From Bacteroidales bacterium (GTDB taxonomy: Bacteria; Bacteroidota; Bacteroidia; Bacteroidales; P3): DNA of 64,000 nt. The notes beneath the pieces are model-generated. The model was not told where the DNA came from. It searched no databases and saw nothing but the letters and a program-made list of their open reading frames with translations. This document shows positions 27,136 through 36,148 of this stretch, in pieces (the first letter of the stretch is position 1; each line of letters starts with the position of its first letter). A program made the translations under genes and the position numbers. The stretch covers positions 35,852-99,851 of the forward strand of contig JAGBOF010000016.1 in NCBI GenBank assembly GCA_017633985.1. Direction: 5' to 3'.

Positions 27136-28308
27136 ATGACGTTACTTGATGCACAAGTGAGCTTTTTGGATTTTGTCCAAAGCCAATTCGTACAATTTTT
27201 TAACTATACATCATTTGCCAACTTCACAATAGGACATATTGTGATGATTCTCATAGGATGTATTTTCATATTTCTGGGAATTAAAAAGGAATATGAACCT
27301 CTTTTGCTTGTACCTATCGGATTCGGAATGCTGATTGGAAACATTCCTTTCTTCCCCGGATTGAAAATAGGTATATATGAAGACGGTTCGGTACTGCATT
27401 ACTTATACCACGGTGTGCAGAACGGTTGGTATCCTCCGCTTATATTCTTGGGAATAGGTGCAATGACGGATTTCTCCGCTTTATTGTCCAATCCTAAACT
27501 TATGTGGATAGGTGCGGCTGCACAATTCGGTATCTTCGGTGCTTATACGGCTGCCTTGGCATTGGGATTTGCACCTAACGAAGCAGGAGCAATAGGAATT
27601 ATCGGTGGTGCCGACGGTCCTACCGCTATATTTATTTCCTCGCAACTTGCACCTGAACTTATGGGAGCGATAGCCGTATCGGCATATTCGTATATGGCAT
27701 TGGTGCCTGTTATTCAGCCGCCGATAATGAGACTTCTTACAACCAAGAAAGAAAGAGTCATAAGAATGAAACCTCCGCGCCAGGTGTCAAAAACGGAAAA
27801 GATCATATTCCCTATAATAGGTCTGCTTTTGACTTGTATGATCGTTCCTTCAGGTATTCCTTTGCTTGGAATGTTATTCTTCGGAAATCTTCTTAAAGAA
27901 TCAGGCGTAACAAAGAGACTTGCAACCGAGGCTTCAAACTCTATAATCAATATAGCAACTATATTAATCGGTTTAACTGTAGGTTGCTCCACTCAGGCTA
28001 CAACATTCTTGACTGCAAAGAGCATAGGAATCTTCTTCTTGGGAGCATTCTCTTTCATAATAGCTACGACAATGGGTGTGTTGTTCGTTAAGTTTATGAA
28101 CCTATTCTTAAAAGAAGGCAACAAGATCAACCCTCTTATCGGTAATTCGGGCGTAAGTGCCGTTCCTGATTCCGCACGTGTATCCAACAGTGTGGGAATG
28201 GAATACGACAAGACCAATTACCTTTTGATGCATGCAATGGGTCCGAATGTTTCGGGCGTAATCGGTTCTGCAGTTGCAGCGGGTATTTTGCTTGCATTCC
28301 TAAAATAG
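27136..28308 (+). CDS. oadB: Sodium-translocating decarboxylase beta subunit
   Basis: The 390-residue membrane protein has the beta-subunit hallmarks: GIGAMTDFSALLSNPKLMWIG, GADGPTAIFISSQLAPELMG with the sodium-site aspartate, AYSYMALVPVIQPP, and the C-terminal GNSGVSAVPDSARVSNSVG and HAMGPNVSGVIGSAVAAGI. It decarboxylates carboxybiotin and couples this to sodium export. In a succinate-to-propionate fermenter this gives a sodium gradient from methylmalonyl-CoA. It ends the operon before a strong terminator. Confidence 0.95.
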   Translation: MTLLDAQVSFLDFVQSQFVQFFNYTSFANFTIGHIVMILIGCIFIFLGIKKEYEPLLLVPIGFGMLIGNIPFFPGLKIGIYEDGSVLHYLYHGVQNGWYPPLIFLGIGAMTDFSALLSNPKLMWIGAAAQFGIFGAYTAALALGFAPNEAGAIGIIGGADGPTAIFISSQLAPELMGAIAVSAYSYMALVPVIQPPIMRLLTTKKERVIRMKPPRQVSKTEKIIFPIIGLLLTCMIVPSGIPLLGMLFFGNLLKESGVTKRLATEASNSIINIATILIGLTVGCSTQATTFLTAKSIGIFFLGAFSFIIATTMGVLFVKFMNLFLKEGNKINPLIGNSGVSAVPDSARVSNSVGMEYDKTNYLLMHAMGPNVSGVIGSAVAAGILLAFLK

Positions 28309-28335
28309 TACAACATCACATTATATTTATAAACT

Positions 28336-28369
28336 AAAACGCCGTATGCTGCCATGCATACGGCGTTTT
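28336..28369 (+). terminator. Operon terminator with two phased heptamer cores
   Basis: A perfect 14-bp stem, AAAACGCCGTATGC (28336-28349) and GCATACGGCGTTTT (28356-28369), with a six-base loop and then CTTTTTCT. ACGCCGT at 28339 and ACGGCGT at 28360 are exactly 21 bp apart with a 14-bp spacer, the rule of the phased arrays, so this may be a minimal two-core member. Confidence 0.85.
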
Positions 28370-28514
28370 CTTTTTCTATAAATAATAAACGGTATACATA
28401 TACAATATTTAAATAATGTATAATGCTGCAACATGAAAACCAGAACATAAATCTGCGGCGTAAAACAATAAATAAAGTAATTTTAAGTTATTATTCCGTA
28501 ATCTTCTCACAATT

Positions 28515-29243
28515 ATGAAAAAATTTAACACACTCCTTATTATATTTATATGCACATTTGCCGCAGCAAATGCACAATCCGTAACGATGAATGCCTATTG
28601 CCGTGCGGACACAATACCTGCCTTTAAAGATTCGTCTGATTTCTCTTTGATAATCTACACTCCCGTAAACTGCGACCTGCTTCTTACGGCAACACGTCCC
28701 GATACCAACGATTCAACCGTACTTTTTGCCGCACCCGCAGCATTTACCGCAAAAAATTACAGAGATATTGTCGGCAGGTTTGTAGGCAATGACACGGTTA
28801 TTGAGAATCCTACCGAAAAGGAAACGGGTCTGTGTACATTATGCGGCAAAGACGTTTACATCGGGGATATAAAGGATTCGTCAATGTTTTATTACAATGC
28901 ACTGCAATCGGAAAACACCTGCTATTTTCAGCAAATGCTTCTGATAAACGGCGGCATTAAAATAGAATGTACAATATTCGGCAAACAAAAACCTACATTC
29001 CGCAGGGCGTTGGCGCTGAAAAAAGGCAAAGCATACGTAGTGGAATCACTCAACCGTATGAATATCGGCGATTTTACGGATATGATGATACAGTTCGGTT
29101 TTTCCGATGCCATATATATGGATATGGGCACATGGAGTGAAGGTTTTTTCATATCCCAAGAGGGTGAAAAACACATCATTGGACCACTTAAGCAAAATAC
29201 TAAATTTCAAACTAATTGGTTGCTGTTTGTTAAAGAAAAATAA
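28515..29243 (+). CDS. Secreted protein, possible phosphodiester glycosidase-like domain
   Basis: The 242-residue product has a signal peptide ending ANAQS. The rest is soluble, with one CTLCG pair. The C-terminal half reads QQMLLINGGIKIE, FRRALALKKGKAYVVES, MMIQFGFSDAIYMDMGTWSEGFF, an arrangement resembling the phosphodiester glycosidase (NAGPA/DUF2233) fold, where a lost GG pair would stand at DMGTW. This is a weak resemblance only, and I would otherwise call it a secreted protein of unknown function. No clear promoter was seen upstream; a phased array follows its stop directly. Confidence 0.6.
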   Translation: MKKFNTLLIIFICTFAAANAQSVTMNAYCRADTIPAFKDSSDFSLIIYTPVNCDLLLTATRPDTNDSTVLFAAPAAFTAKNYRDIVGRFVGNDTVIENPTEKETGLCTLCGKDVYIGDIKDSSMFYYNALQSENTCYFQQMLLINGGIKIECTIFGKQKPTFRRALALKKGKAYVVESLNRMNIGDFTDMMIQFGFSDAIYMDMGTWSEGFFISQEGEKHIIGPLKQNTKFQTNWLLFVKEK

Positions 29244-29244
29244 A

Positions 29245-29314
29245 ACGGCGTTAAAAAAAATTAATACGGCGTTTTAATAAATTTTTATCGCTGATTAATT
29301 TATTAATCAGCCTG
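29245..29314. repeat. 21-bp phased heptamer array, four cores
   Basis: Cores start at 29245 (ACGGCGT), 29266 (ACGGCGT), 29287 (ATCGCTG) and 29308 (CAGCCTG), exactly 21 bp apart. CTGATTAAT at 29291-29299 pairs with ATTAATCAG two bases further on, an almost loopless hairpin. It begins within two bases of the preceding stop codon and ends before TATTTTTGC, which resembles a -7 box. Confidence 0.9.
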
Positions 29315-29434
29315 ATTATTTTTGCATCATTTCACGATGCCGTTTTAAAGCGTTTTTTTTAAAAATAATTTCTCATCAACTTATAACTTTTTTATATCAA
29401 TTCTGACTGATAAGTAATAAGTTTCGGTTTTTAT

Positions 29435-29465
29435 TTTGCCGATATATTTTTTTTCTTTATCTTTG
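29435..29465 (+). promoter_or_regulatory. Promoter of the subtilase gene
   Basis: TTTG at 29435-29438 and TATCTTTG at 29458-29465 are 19 bp apart; the ATG follows 28 bp later. Confidence 0.65.
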
Positions 29466-29493
29466 CAGACTGTAAAATCAAATATTCACACTC

Positions 29494-31653
29494 ATGAAAA
29501 GAACAATACTTTATCTGATAGGTTTGATTGCAACGGTAATACCTGTTACAATCAGCGCACAATCAGTAGGCAACGGGCTTAACGGTTACATTGCCAACAC
29601 GAAAAACACCAAAAACATTAATGAATTGATTCCTAACCGTTACACAACGGAAAACATTAACGGTAAGGAATACATCTCTTTAATTATGGAGGTGGACAAA
29701 GATTGTGATTTAAGCTTTCTAAAGAAATATGACTGCAAAATAGGTTCCAAAACCGCAGGCATAGTGACCTTAAGAGTAAACACTAACGACCTTACACGGT
29801 TGATAAAAGAAAAAGAGATTAAAGAAATTGAGATTTCCCGCAAATGCGGTGCAATCAACTTGAGTAACGCCGTTGTGGATTTCGAAGCCGCAAAAGTTTG
29901 GAACGGCATCGATTTGCTTGAATCCTATACAGGCAAAGACGTTTTGATAGGTGTTGCCGATTGGGGAATTGATTACACCCATCCAACGTTTTATGACAGT
30001 CTTTTAAATGAAGACAGCTACCGAATAGTTGCCGCATGGGACCAATTCCGTAACCAAGGACCTGCTCCTGAAGGATTTTCCTACGGTACAGTTTTCACTG
30101 ATAAGGAATCTCTTTTGGCTGCACGGTGCGACACTGCGAACCAATTGGATACGGGATACCACTCCACACATTGCGGAGGTATTGCTGCAGGCAGCGGTGC
30201 GGGAACAAAATACAAAGGAGTTGCTTACGAAGCAAATTTAATCTTCTGTACATGGATTCCTGACGAAGCCCACTACATTGAATGCTGTACATGGATGAAC
30301 AATGTTGCCAAAAGCCTGAACAAACGTCTTGTAATAAATAACTCTTGGGGTATTTACAACATAGGACGTATGGACGGGGAAAGCATGTTGGATAAGTTTA
30401 TTAACGCAATGAGCCAAGATAGCAATATTGTCTTCGTTATCAGTGCAGGAAACAACGGAGGGGCAATGTTTCACATAGAAGCTGATTTCAATAAAGCAAA
30501 CACCGATACCCTTCGGAGCGAGATTCAGTTCAATTTCCCTACACCTTACAGTAATGAATATTGGGGCGAGGTTGTTACATTGCAAAGTGAAAACGGTGCA
30601 CCGTTTGCTTCCAAACTTGAATTCTATGATTATGCTTGGAATAAGTTCGGTGAGACGCCTTTGATGCAAGCCGACGGATCTACGGTACCTGTTCAAACGG
30701 TTTTAAGGGACGAAACTGACAGTATTATTTACAGCGGAGCTTCCAGAAGTTCGAAAGACAAGGTGTCGTTGGTGGATTGGGAAGTAAGACAATCTAGATA
30801 CGTCAGCAATACAGACCACATAGTCCTTTGCATTGTTGCAGACAGCGGAAAGGTACACGCATGGAATTTAAACAAAAACTCCAAATCGGTGGGCAATACG
30901 GGATTTAACTTCTTGGCATCACAAAACGGATATCTGCAAGGTGACAATACTCACGGAGTATCGGAACCCGGATTGGCTGAAAAGGCTATAACCGTTGCCG
31001 CACACCAATTCAAAGCCAACCAATGGAACCCTGAAATATGCGGATTTTCTTCCCGCGGACCTAATATAACCAACTACTACAAACCTGAAATCTCCGCACC
31101 GGGATATTCTATCATGTCTTCGGTTTCATCATTCAGCGCCAATGCTCCGAAATCGAAAGACAGTATAGTATTTAACGGACGCAGTTACTTCTTCGGCTCT
31201 GCAAGCGGAACTTCCATGTCAGGTCCTATGGTTACGGGTGCGGTTGCTTTGATGCTTCAGGCAAATCCGAATTTGACTCCAGACGAAGTAAAGCAATTAA
31301 TCATTGAGACTGCAAAAACAGATGACTATACCGAACAATGTCCTAATGATATATGGGGATACGGTAAGCTTAACGCCTATCAAGCAGTCAAAGCTGCAGA
31401 AAAGAAAGTCGGTTTGGCTGCTGCGGAAGATTTGTCAATAACCGTATATCCGGTTCCTGCAAAAGACATTCTTTATATTGAAGGAATAACTCCTGACAAT
31501 ACGGTCTATGTATGCGACATCACAGGAAGAAACCTTGAAGTAAAGAAATTAAACAGTGAAACCCTTGACATCAAACATCTTTCCAGCGGAGTTTATATAC
31601 TGAATATTAACGACAAAGGAACGGTTAAGAAAATTAAATTCATAAAAAATTAA
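29494..31653 (+). CDS. S8 subtilisin-like protease with T9SS sorting domain
   Basis: The 719-residue product has a signal peptide ending ISAQS, a propeptide to about residue 140, and a subtilase domain with catalytic Asp156 (GVADWGIDYTHP), His226 (GYHSTHCGGIAAG) and Ser574 (GTSMSGPMVTGAVAL). The oxyanion region NNSWG and VISAGNNGG is present. A type A sorting domain follows from about residue 640 (ITVYPVPAKDILYIEG ... GVYILNINDKG ... KKIKFIKN). The gap between His and Ser is large, with an inserted beta-rich domain. It should act as a surface or secreted endopeptidase exported by the T9SS. Confidence 0.94.
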   Translation: MKRTILYLIGLIATVIPVTISAQSVGNGLNGYIANTKNTKNINELIPNRYTTENINGKEYISLIMEVDKDCDLSFLKKYDCKIGSKTAGIVTLRVNTNDLTRLIKEKEIKEIEISRKCGAINLSNAVVDFEAAKVWNGIDLLESYTGKDVLIGVADWGIDYTHPTFYDSLLNEDSYRIVAAWDQFRNQGPAPEGFSYGTVFTDKESLLAARCDTANQLDTGYHSTHCGGIAAGSGAGTKYKGVAYEANLIFCTWIPDEAHYIECCTWMNNVAKSLNKRLVINNSWGIYNIGRMDGESMLDKFINAMSQDSNIVFVISAGNNGGAMFHIEADFNKANTDTLRSEIQFNFPTPYSNEYWGEVVTLQSENGAPFASKLEFYDYAWNKFGETPLMQADGSTVPVQTVLRDETDSIIYSGASRSSKDKVSLVDWEVRQSRYVSNTDHIVLCIVADSGKVHAWNLNKNSKSVGNTGFNFLASQNGYLQGDNTHGVSEPGLAEKAITVAAHQFKANQWNPEICGFSSRGPNITNYYKPEISAPGYSIMSSVSSFSANAPKSKDSIVFNGRSYFFGSASGTSMSGPMVTGAVALMLQANPNLTPDEVKQLIIETAKTDDYTEQCPNDIWGYGKLNAYQAVKAAEKKVGLAAAEDLSITVYPVPAKDILYIEGITPDNTVYVCDITGRNLEVKKLNSETLDIKHLSSGVYILNINDKGTVKKIKFIKN

Positions 31654-31673
31654 AATTATTCACGATTTTAGGC

Positions 31674-31702
31674 TTGTAATCAACAAAATTATTGTAATTT
31701 TG
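31674..31702 (+). promoter_or_regulatory. Promoter of gcvH
   Basis: TTG at 31674-31676 and TAATTTTG at 31695-31702, 18 bp apart, 44 bp before the gcvH ATG. Confidence 0.55.
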
Positions 31703-31746
31703 AAACCTGAAATTTAAGTAAAACTAATAAAAAATAAGACAAAAAG

Positions 31747-32127
31747 ATGAACATTCCACAGAATTTAAGGTATTCTGACGACCATGAATGGTTAAGAATA
31801 GAAGGAGATGAAGCTTACGTAGGCATAACTGATTATGCTCAACACGAATTAGGCGATATAGTTTACGTAGACGTAGATTCAGAAGGTGAAGAAATAGCTG
31901 CAGGCGAAGCATTCGGCTCTATAGAAGCAGTAAAAACAGTTTCTGATTTACTTATGCCTGTATCGGGAACAGTATTGGAGATAAACGCTGCATTGGAAGA
32001 CAATGCTGCAGCAATCAACAGCGATCCTTACGGCGAAGGTTGGATTATTAAAATAAAGATGAACGATAAAGCTGAAGCTGACAACCTAAAAGACGCAGAA
32101 GCTTACACAAAATTGTTGGGTCTTTAA
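31747..32127 (+). CDS. gcvH: Glycine cleavage system H protein
   Basis: The 126-residue protein is a full-length H protein: [34 protein letters not shown], and [19 protein letters not shown] with the lipoyl-accepting Lys63. It shuttles the aminomethyl group between the P, T and L proteins of glycine cleavage. The other gcv genes are not in this window. A hairpin separates it from the VanZ-like gene downstream. Confidence 0.96.
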   Translation: MNIPQNLRYSDDHEWLRIEGDEAYVGITDYAQHELGDIVYVDVDSEGEEIAAGEAFGSIEAVKTVSDLLMPVSGTVLEINAALEDNAAAINSDPYGEGWIIKIKMNDKAEADNLKDAEAYTKLLGL

Positions 32128-32151
32128 TCGTTTGCCTGAAAAGAACAAACA

Positions 32152-32179
32152 TAAGGGCGGGCTGTAACGTCTGCCCTTA
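32152..32179 (+). terminator. Hairpin between gcvH and the VanZ-like gene
   Basis: TAAGGGC (32152-32158) pairs with GCCCTTA (32173-32179), followed by ATTTTAATG. The T-tract is short and the next ATG is only seven bases on, so it may attenuate rather than stop transcription. Confidence 0.5.
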
Positions 32180-32185
32180 ATTTTA

Positions 32186-32602
32186 ATGTCACAAAACATG
32201 TTTTCATTACAAAAATTCACATTCAAACAATACTGTACGGCACTAATAATATGGACCGTAATCGTTTTGACACTACTTCTTATGCCGTCAAGTTCATTTT
32301 CCCACGCACCCAAACTGCTTAACATCCCGCATTCTGATAAAATCGCCCACTTCGTATTATTTTCTGCGGAATCCTTTTTACTTTTTATGACCTTAAAATT
32401 AAGCGGCAAAAAAATTTCTTCAAACCTTTACATTTTTACTACGGGTGTTATTTTCATATTCGGATTGCTTACCGAAATATTACAAGGTTTGATGTACAAC
32501 ACTGCAAAAAGAAATTTTTCATTAGGTGATTTGGCTTTTGACACATTGGCTTGTATTGCCGCAATGCTGTTTTTGTATTGGCTCAACAAACGCAAAAAAT
32601 AA
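32186..32602 (+). CDS. VanZ-like membrane protein
   Basis: The 138-residue protein has four predicted membrane helices and the VanZ-like family pattern: LLMPSSSFSHAPKLLNIPHSDKIAHFVLF (key parts SDKIAHF) and LTEILQGLMYNTAKRNFSLGDLAFDTLACI, with the conserved EILQ...R..S..D. VanZ gives low-level teicoplanin resistance in enterococci; most homologues have no known role. It begins 58 bp after gcvH and may be cotranscribed. It converges on the PNGase F-like gene. Confidence 0.85.
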   Translation: MSQNMFSLQKFTFKQYCTALIIWTVIVLTLLLMPSSSFSHAPKLLNIPHSDKIAHFVLFSAESFLLFMTLKLSGKKISSNLYIFTTGVIFIFGLLTEILQGLMYNTAKRNFSLGDLAFDTLACIAAMLFLYWLNKRKK

Positions 32603-32712
32603 TTCCCTTTGCAAAAGACCTTTGTTTTGATACGCAAAAATCCCATCTAAAGGCTCAATATCAAAACATTACAACCTCTGAAAACTTTCAGGTTAAACAA
32701 GGCAAAAATAAT

Positions 32713-32782
32713 AAGGCGTAAAAAAATTTTAAAACGCCTTTTCAGTAAAATAACACGGCGTTTTAATTTCTTAAAACGCCGT
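32713..32782. repeat. 21-bp phased heptamer array, four cores
   Basis: Cores start at 32713 (AAGGCGT), 32734 (ACGCCTT), 32755 (ACGGCGT) and 32776 (ACGCCGT), exactly 21 bp apart. Cores one and two are reverse complements, as are three and four. The second pair extends to a perfect 12-bp stem, ACGGCGTTTTAA with TTAAAACGCCGT, and a TTTC loop. It lies between the convergent VanZ-like and PNGase F-like genes. Confidence 0.92.
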
Positions 32783-32812
32783 ATTATTTTTGCGGTACAT
32801 TTTTACGCAAAA

Positions 32813-34546
32813 TTATTGCTTTCTTTTAACGAAATATTTGTACTCATGGTAATATCCGCATTTGATTTCAGCGCGGTAATATCCGTCATCAAGTCCTGAA
32901 TAATCTATAACCTCATCAAAAGTACTCTTCTTACCGAAAGTTTTCTCCATAACATCTTCTTTACTTCTGCGGTTCATGATTTTTACCGTCATTTCGTTTT
33001 CTTCATTATCCGCATTAAAGAAAATTATACGGTATTCGCTGTTGTCAGCATCATTCAATGCAGCAAGTTTTGCCTTTGAATGCTTTACCTTACTATTATC
33101 CGATGTGGCAACAAAGCGGTATTCCACTTTACAACCGAAATCAGGTTCAAAAGTTTCCAACACCTCTGTCATGTCTTCGTTATATATCAAAGCATAACCT
33201 TCTCCCTGATCAGGGTTTGCCCACCATGAGAATCCGTCACAACCGTCGTCCTCTATTCTTATCATGTATTCACCGTCTTTTACGTCAACCTTTTGTACGT
33301 ATTTGGTGTTCGGTGCCATCTGACTGCGTTCGTAAAGTTTCTTTTCATAGGACAATACGTTTGATGCAGCATCTTTACCGCAGCAACCGCCGTTTTGTCC
33401 TCTTGAAGTACCTTCCAAAACGGAGTATTTATCATCTGCCATTTTGTTTGTCTTAAAAACAAGATTAAACTTGTTAGGTAAATAGTGTACTTCTTCGGTT
33501 TCCTGCTTGTTATCCCTGCCCGCACCGAATTTATCGTCAATTTCTTTGTGGCGGTAGTCCTTATCACCTATGAAGAACAACTCATTGGCGATTTGATAAC
33601 CTGGTTCACCCAATCCTTGATTGTTATAATACTCGAATAACATCTCTACGTTTAATTCATTACCCTCTACAAACGGTGTAAGGTCGTAATATTCTTCCTG
33701 AACTTTGGTTCCAGGACACCAACCTGCACGTTTGTAAATCCAAGTACCGCCTTGCGGTTGTATAGGGTTGCATCCGCAATCATCCCTCCACACTGCACTG
33801 TTGGCAACAAGCTTTTTGTTGGCAACATACACGAATCTTTTTTCCAAGAACTCCGCTGCAGCGTTAAGAGTATCACCGCCGTGTCCCGAAATCTGCATTC
33901 TGGACAAAACTTTCTTCGTTCCTTTTGGCAAAACAACCTTCTTTGTGCCTAAAAACTGATCAATCGTAGAATCTTCCCTGCCGAACGGATAGTAAGAATA
34001 ATAAATCTGTTCAACGCCTATGAATCTTTTATCATTCTTTTTTATTTTCGGATCGTTTTCCGTGAAGATAAAATCCGTCGTAGCCAAGAATCCGTCCTGA
34101 TAACCTTCGTATTGCATAACTATTTCAACCGTATCGGTAAGCAAAGGATAGTATTCGGTTATGTTCCACGACCAGATTCTGTCCCATTTAGGCGCATTAT
34201 CGCCCTGATTGTACCATCCTGAATAAGGAGTTATCATTCTTCCCAATTGATAATCCGTAGTCTTGCCGTCTTTAAACGAACGCAAAACCACATTGATGGA
34301 ATAATCCCAATCGGAACATCCTCTGTCAGGACATTGCAGATGCAAATCCAACTGAATATTGCTTATGTTTTTGTCCTTAATAGGGAAATAAGCCTTAACG
34401 GGATATTCCGTTCTGGTTTGTAAATGTGTACGCTTGTGAGGTGTGATTGTAAATTTGCTTTCCTGCGCATTCAACACCCCGGATACAAGACTTACCGCAG
34501 CGATAAGCCCCGTAATTCCGATAAATCTCAAATTTAATTTCTTCAT
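32813..34546 (-). CDS. PNGase F-like peptide N-glycosidase family protein
   Basis: The 577-residue product has a signal peptide ending VLNAQES. Residues about 60-330 match PNGase F of Elizabethkingia in both jelly-roll halves: CPDRGCSDWDYSINVVLRS with Asp81 at the place of catalytic Asp60, LGRMITPYSGWYNQG, AAAEFLEKRFVYVANKK with Glu232 at the place of Glu206, and GTWIYKRAGWCPG. PNGase F removes N-glycans from glycoproteins. The extra C-terminal part (about 370-577) has EDDGCDGFSWWANPDQG and ends DDGYYRAEIKCGYYHEYKYF, possibly a sorting domain. It is probably exported and may act on host glycoproteins; activity is inferred. Confidence 0.85.
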   Translation of the reverse strand: MKKLNLRFIGITGLIAAVSLVSGVLNAQESKFTITPHKRTHLQTRTEYPVKAYFPIKDKNISNIQLDLHLQCPDRGCSDWDYSINVVLRSFKDGKTTDYQLGRMITPYSGWYNQGDNAPKWDRIWSWNITEYYPLLTDTVEIVMQYEGYQDGFLATTDFIFTENDPKIKKNDKRFIGVEQIYYSYYPFGREDSTIDQFLGTKKVVLPKGTKKVLSRMQISGHGGDTLNAAAEFLEKRFVYVANKKLVANSAVWRDDCGCNPIQPQGGTWIYKRAGWCPGTKVQEEYYDLTPFVEGNELNVEMLFEYYNNQGLGEPGYQIANELFFIGDKDYRHKEIDDKFGAGRDNKQETEEVHYLPNKFNLVFKTNKMADDKYSVLEGTSRGQNGGCCGKDAASNVLSYEKKLYERSQMAPNTKYVQKVDVKDGEYMIRIEDDGCDGFSWWANPDQGEGYALIYNEDMTEVLETFEPDFGCKVEYRFVATSDNSKVKHSKAKLAALNDADNSEYRIIFFNADNEENEMTVKIMNRRSKEDVMEKTFGKKSTFDEVIDYSGLDDGYYRAEIKCGYYHEYKYFVKRKQ

Positions 34547-34626
34547 TTTACCGTTTGTTTTATTAATTAATGATTATTAAACTTTCAAAACGAATATTTA
34601 TTCAATCAAAAATGCTTTTTAATGCC

Positions 34627-35364
34627 TTATTGACGCTGTCTTATCACTTCATATATTATTACGCCCGCTGCAACTGATACATTCAAAGATTCTATCTCAC
34701 CTTTCATAGGAATCTTTATCAATTCATCCGACATTTTAAGCGACTGACTGCTTACGCCCTTATTTTCCGAACCCATAATAATACATAAAGGCTCCGTCAT
34801 ATCGGTTTGCGTATATATCTTACTTGCTTTTTCCGATGCGGAATAAAGTTTTATACCGCTTTGACGCAGAAAATTCAACGTGGTTTTCGTATTTACAGAC
34901 TTACATACGGGAATACGCAAAACGGCACCTGCACTTGTTTTAACGGCATCCGAATTTATCTGCGCCGAACCTTCGGTGGGCAAAATTACACAATCAACCC
35001 CTGCACATTCCGCGGTTCTTATAACCGCTCCGAGGTTTCTTACATCCGTCAAACCGTCCAAAAACAAAATAAAAGGCTTGCGTCCTTGGCTGAATACATT
35101 ATCCAGTGTTTGTTCCAAATCGGCATATTCTATCAAAGAGCAATAAGCTACCACTCCCTGATGGTTTGCGTTTTTTGTAACCGCATTTAATTTCTCCGCA
35201 GGGACATATTGGATTTTTATATTCCTTCCGCATTGTCTCAACTGCTCTTTTAACTGCCGTATGTTATCACCCGACAGATTTGACTGCATAAGTATTTTGT
35301 CTATCTCCCTGCCCTGTTTTACCGCCTCCGTTACAGGACGTATTCCGTATATGATATTATCCAT
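34627..35364 (-). CDS. rlmB: 23S rRNA (guanosine-2'-O-)-methyltransferase RlmB
   Basis: The 245-residue SpoU/TrmH-type enzyme has the N-terminal substrate-binding domain (IIYGIRPVTEAVKQGREIDK) and the three knotted-fold motifs: DGLTDVRNLGAVIRTAECAG, CIIMGSENKGVS, and IPMKGEIESLNVSVAAGVII. RlmB methylates G2251 (E. coli numbering) of 23S rRNA. The ABC ATPase gene on the same strand ends 131 bp upstream, with a phased array in between. Confidence 0.93.
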   Translation of the reverse strand: MDNIIYGIRPVTEAVKQGREIDKILMQSNLSGDNIRQLKEQLRQCGRNIKIQYVPAEKLNAVTKNANHQGVVAYCSLIEYADLEQTLDNVFSQGRKPFILFLDGLTDVRNLGAVIRTAECAGVDCVILPTEGSAQINSDAVKTSAGAVLRIPVCKSVNTKTTLNFLRQSGIKLYSASEKASKIYTQTDMTEPLCIIMGSENKGVSSQSLKMSDELIKIPMKGEIESLNVSVAAGVIIYEVIRQRQ

Positions 35365-35410
35365 AATTTTTATTGTTTATCCGTATACTTTACCATCTTT
35401 TTTTATCAAC

Positions 35411-35480
35411 ACGCCGTTTGAGCAAATTAAAACGCCGTATTATTTTATTAATCACGCAGAATAATTTATTAAAACGCCGT
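35411..35480. repeat. 21-bp phased heptamer array, four cores
   Basis: Cores start at 35411 (ACGCCGT), 35432 (ACGCCGT), 35453 (CACGCAG) and 35474 (ACGCCGT), exactly 21 bp apart. The second spacer is the consensus ATTATTTTATTAAT. It lies between the ABC ATPase and rlmB genes, both on the minus strand, and ends 15 bp from the ABC gene's stop. Confidence 0.92.
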
Positions 35481-35494
35481 ATTATTTCAGCCTC

Positions 35495-36148
35495 TTACTC
35501 GATTATCTTCCCGTCTGATATAATTAATTTTCTGTCAGACATTTGCGAGAACTTTTCGCTGTGAGTCACTATAACGAATGTTTGATTGAATTTTTCGCGG
35601 AGCAAAAAGAACAAATCAAACAATGATTGTGCATTTTTGGAATCCAAATTTCCGCTCGGTTCGTCAGCCAATATCAATGACGGAGAGTTTATCAACGCCC
35701 TTGCAATAGCAACACGTTGTTGTTCGCCGCCCGAAAGTTCCGAAGGAAAACTGTTTTCCTTGCCTTCAATTGACAAAACGGAAAAAAGTTCCTTTGCATT
35801 GTTTTGTGCTAAAGCCTTATTGCCCCCGTAAATCAATGAGGGCAAAATAACATTCTCCATTGCGGTAAATTCTCCCAGCAAATAATGGAATTGAAATACG
35901 AAACCGATTTCTTTGTTTCTGAAAAGCGAAAGTTCTTTGTCGGATAATGCTGTTATGTTTCTGCCGTTTATAATTATCTGACCGCTGTCTGCCCTGTCCA
36001 AAGTCCCCATTATGTTAAGCAATGTGGTTTTGCCGGCACCCGAAGCGCCTGTTATGGCAACGATTTCGCCGTCCTGTATTCTGAAACTTATATCGTTCAA
36101 AACCTTTAAATCTCCGAATGATTTGGATATATTGTTTACTTCTATCAT
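35495..36148 (-). CDS. ABC transporter ATP-binding protein, LolD/MacB-like
   Basis: The 217-residue ATPase has Walker A GASGAGKTTLLNIMGTLDR, Q-loop EIGFVFQFHYLLGEFTAMEN, signature LSGGEQQRVAIARAL, and Walker B LILADEPSGNLD, the pattern of the LolD/MacB/FtsE branch, which drives lipoprotein release or substrate extrusion across the envelope. No permease gene lies beside it. It overlaps the end of the patatin gene by four bases (ATGA), so the two are translated together. Confidence 0.9.
   Translation of the reverse strand: MIEVNNISKSFGDLKVLNDISFRIQDGEIVAITGASGAGKTTLLNIMGTLDRADSGQIIINGRNITALSDKELSLFRNKEIGFVFQFHYLLGEFTAMENVILPSLIYGGNKALAQNNAKELFSVLSIEGKENSFPSELSGGEQQRVAIARALINSPSLILADEPSGNLDSKNAQSLFDLFFLLREKFNQTFVIVTHSEKFSQMSDRKLIISDGKIIE

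Noticed and set aside
35495..36148. ABC ATPase and patatin gene as one export system
   Set aside because: They overlap by four bases but no permease or periplasmic adaptor is present, so a shared transport role cannot be supported.
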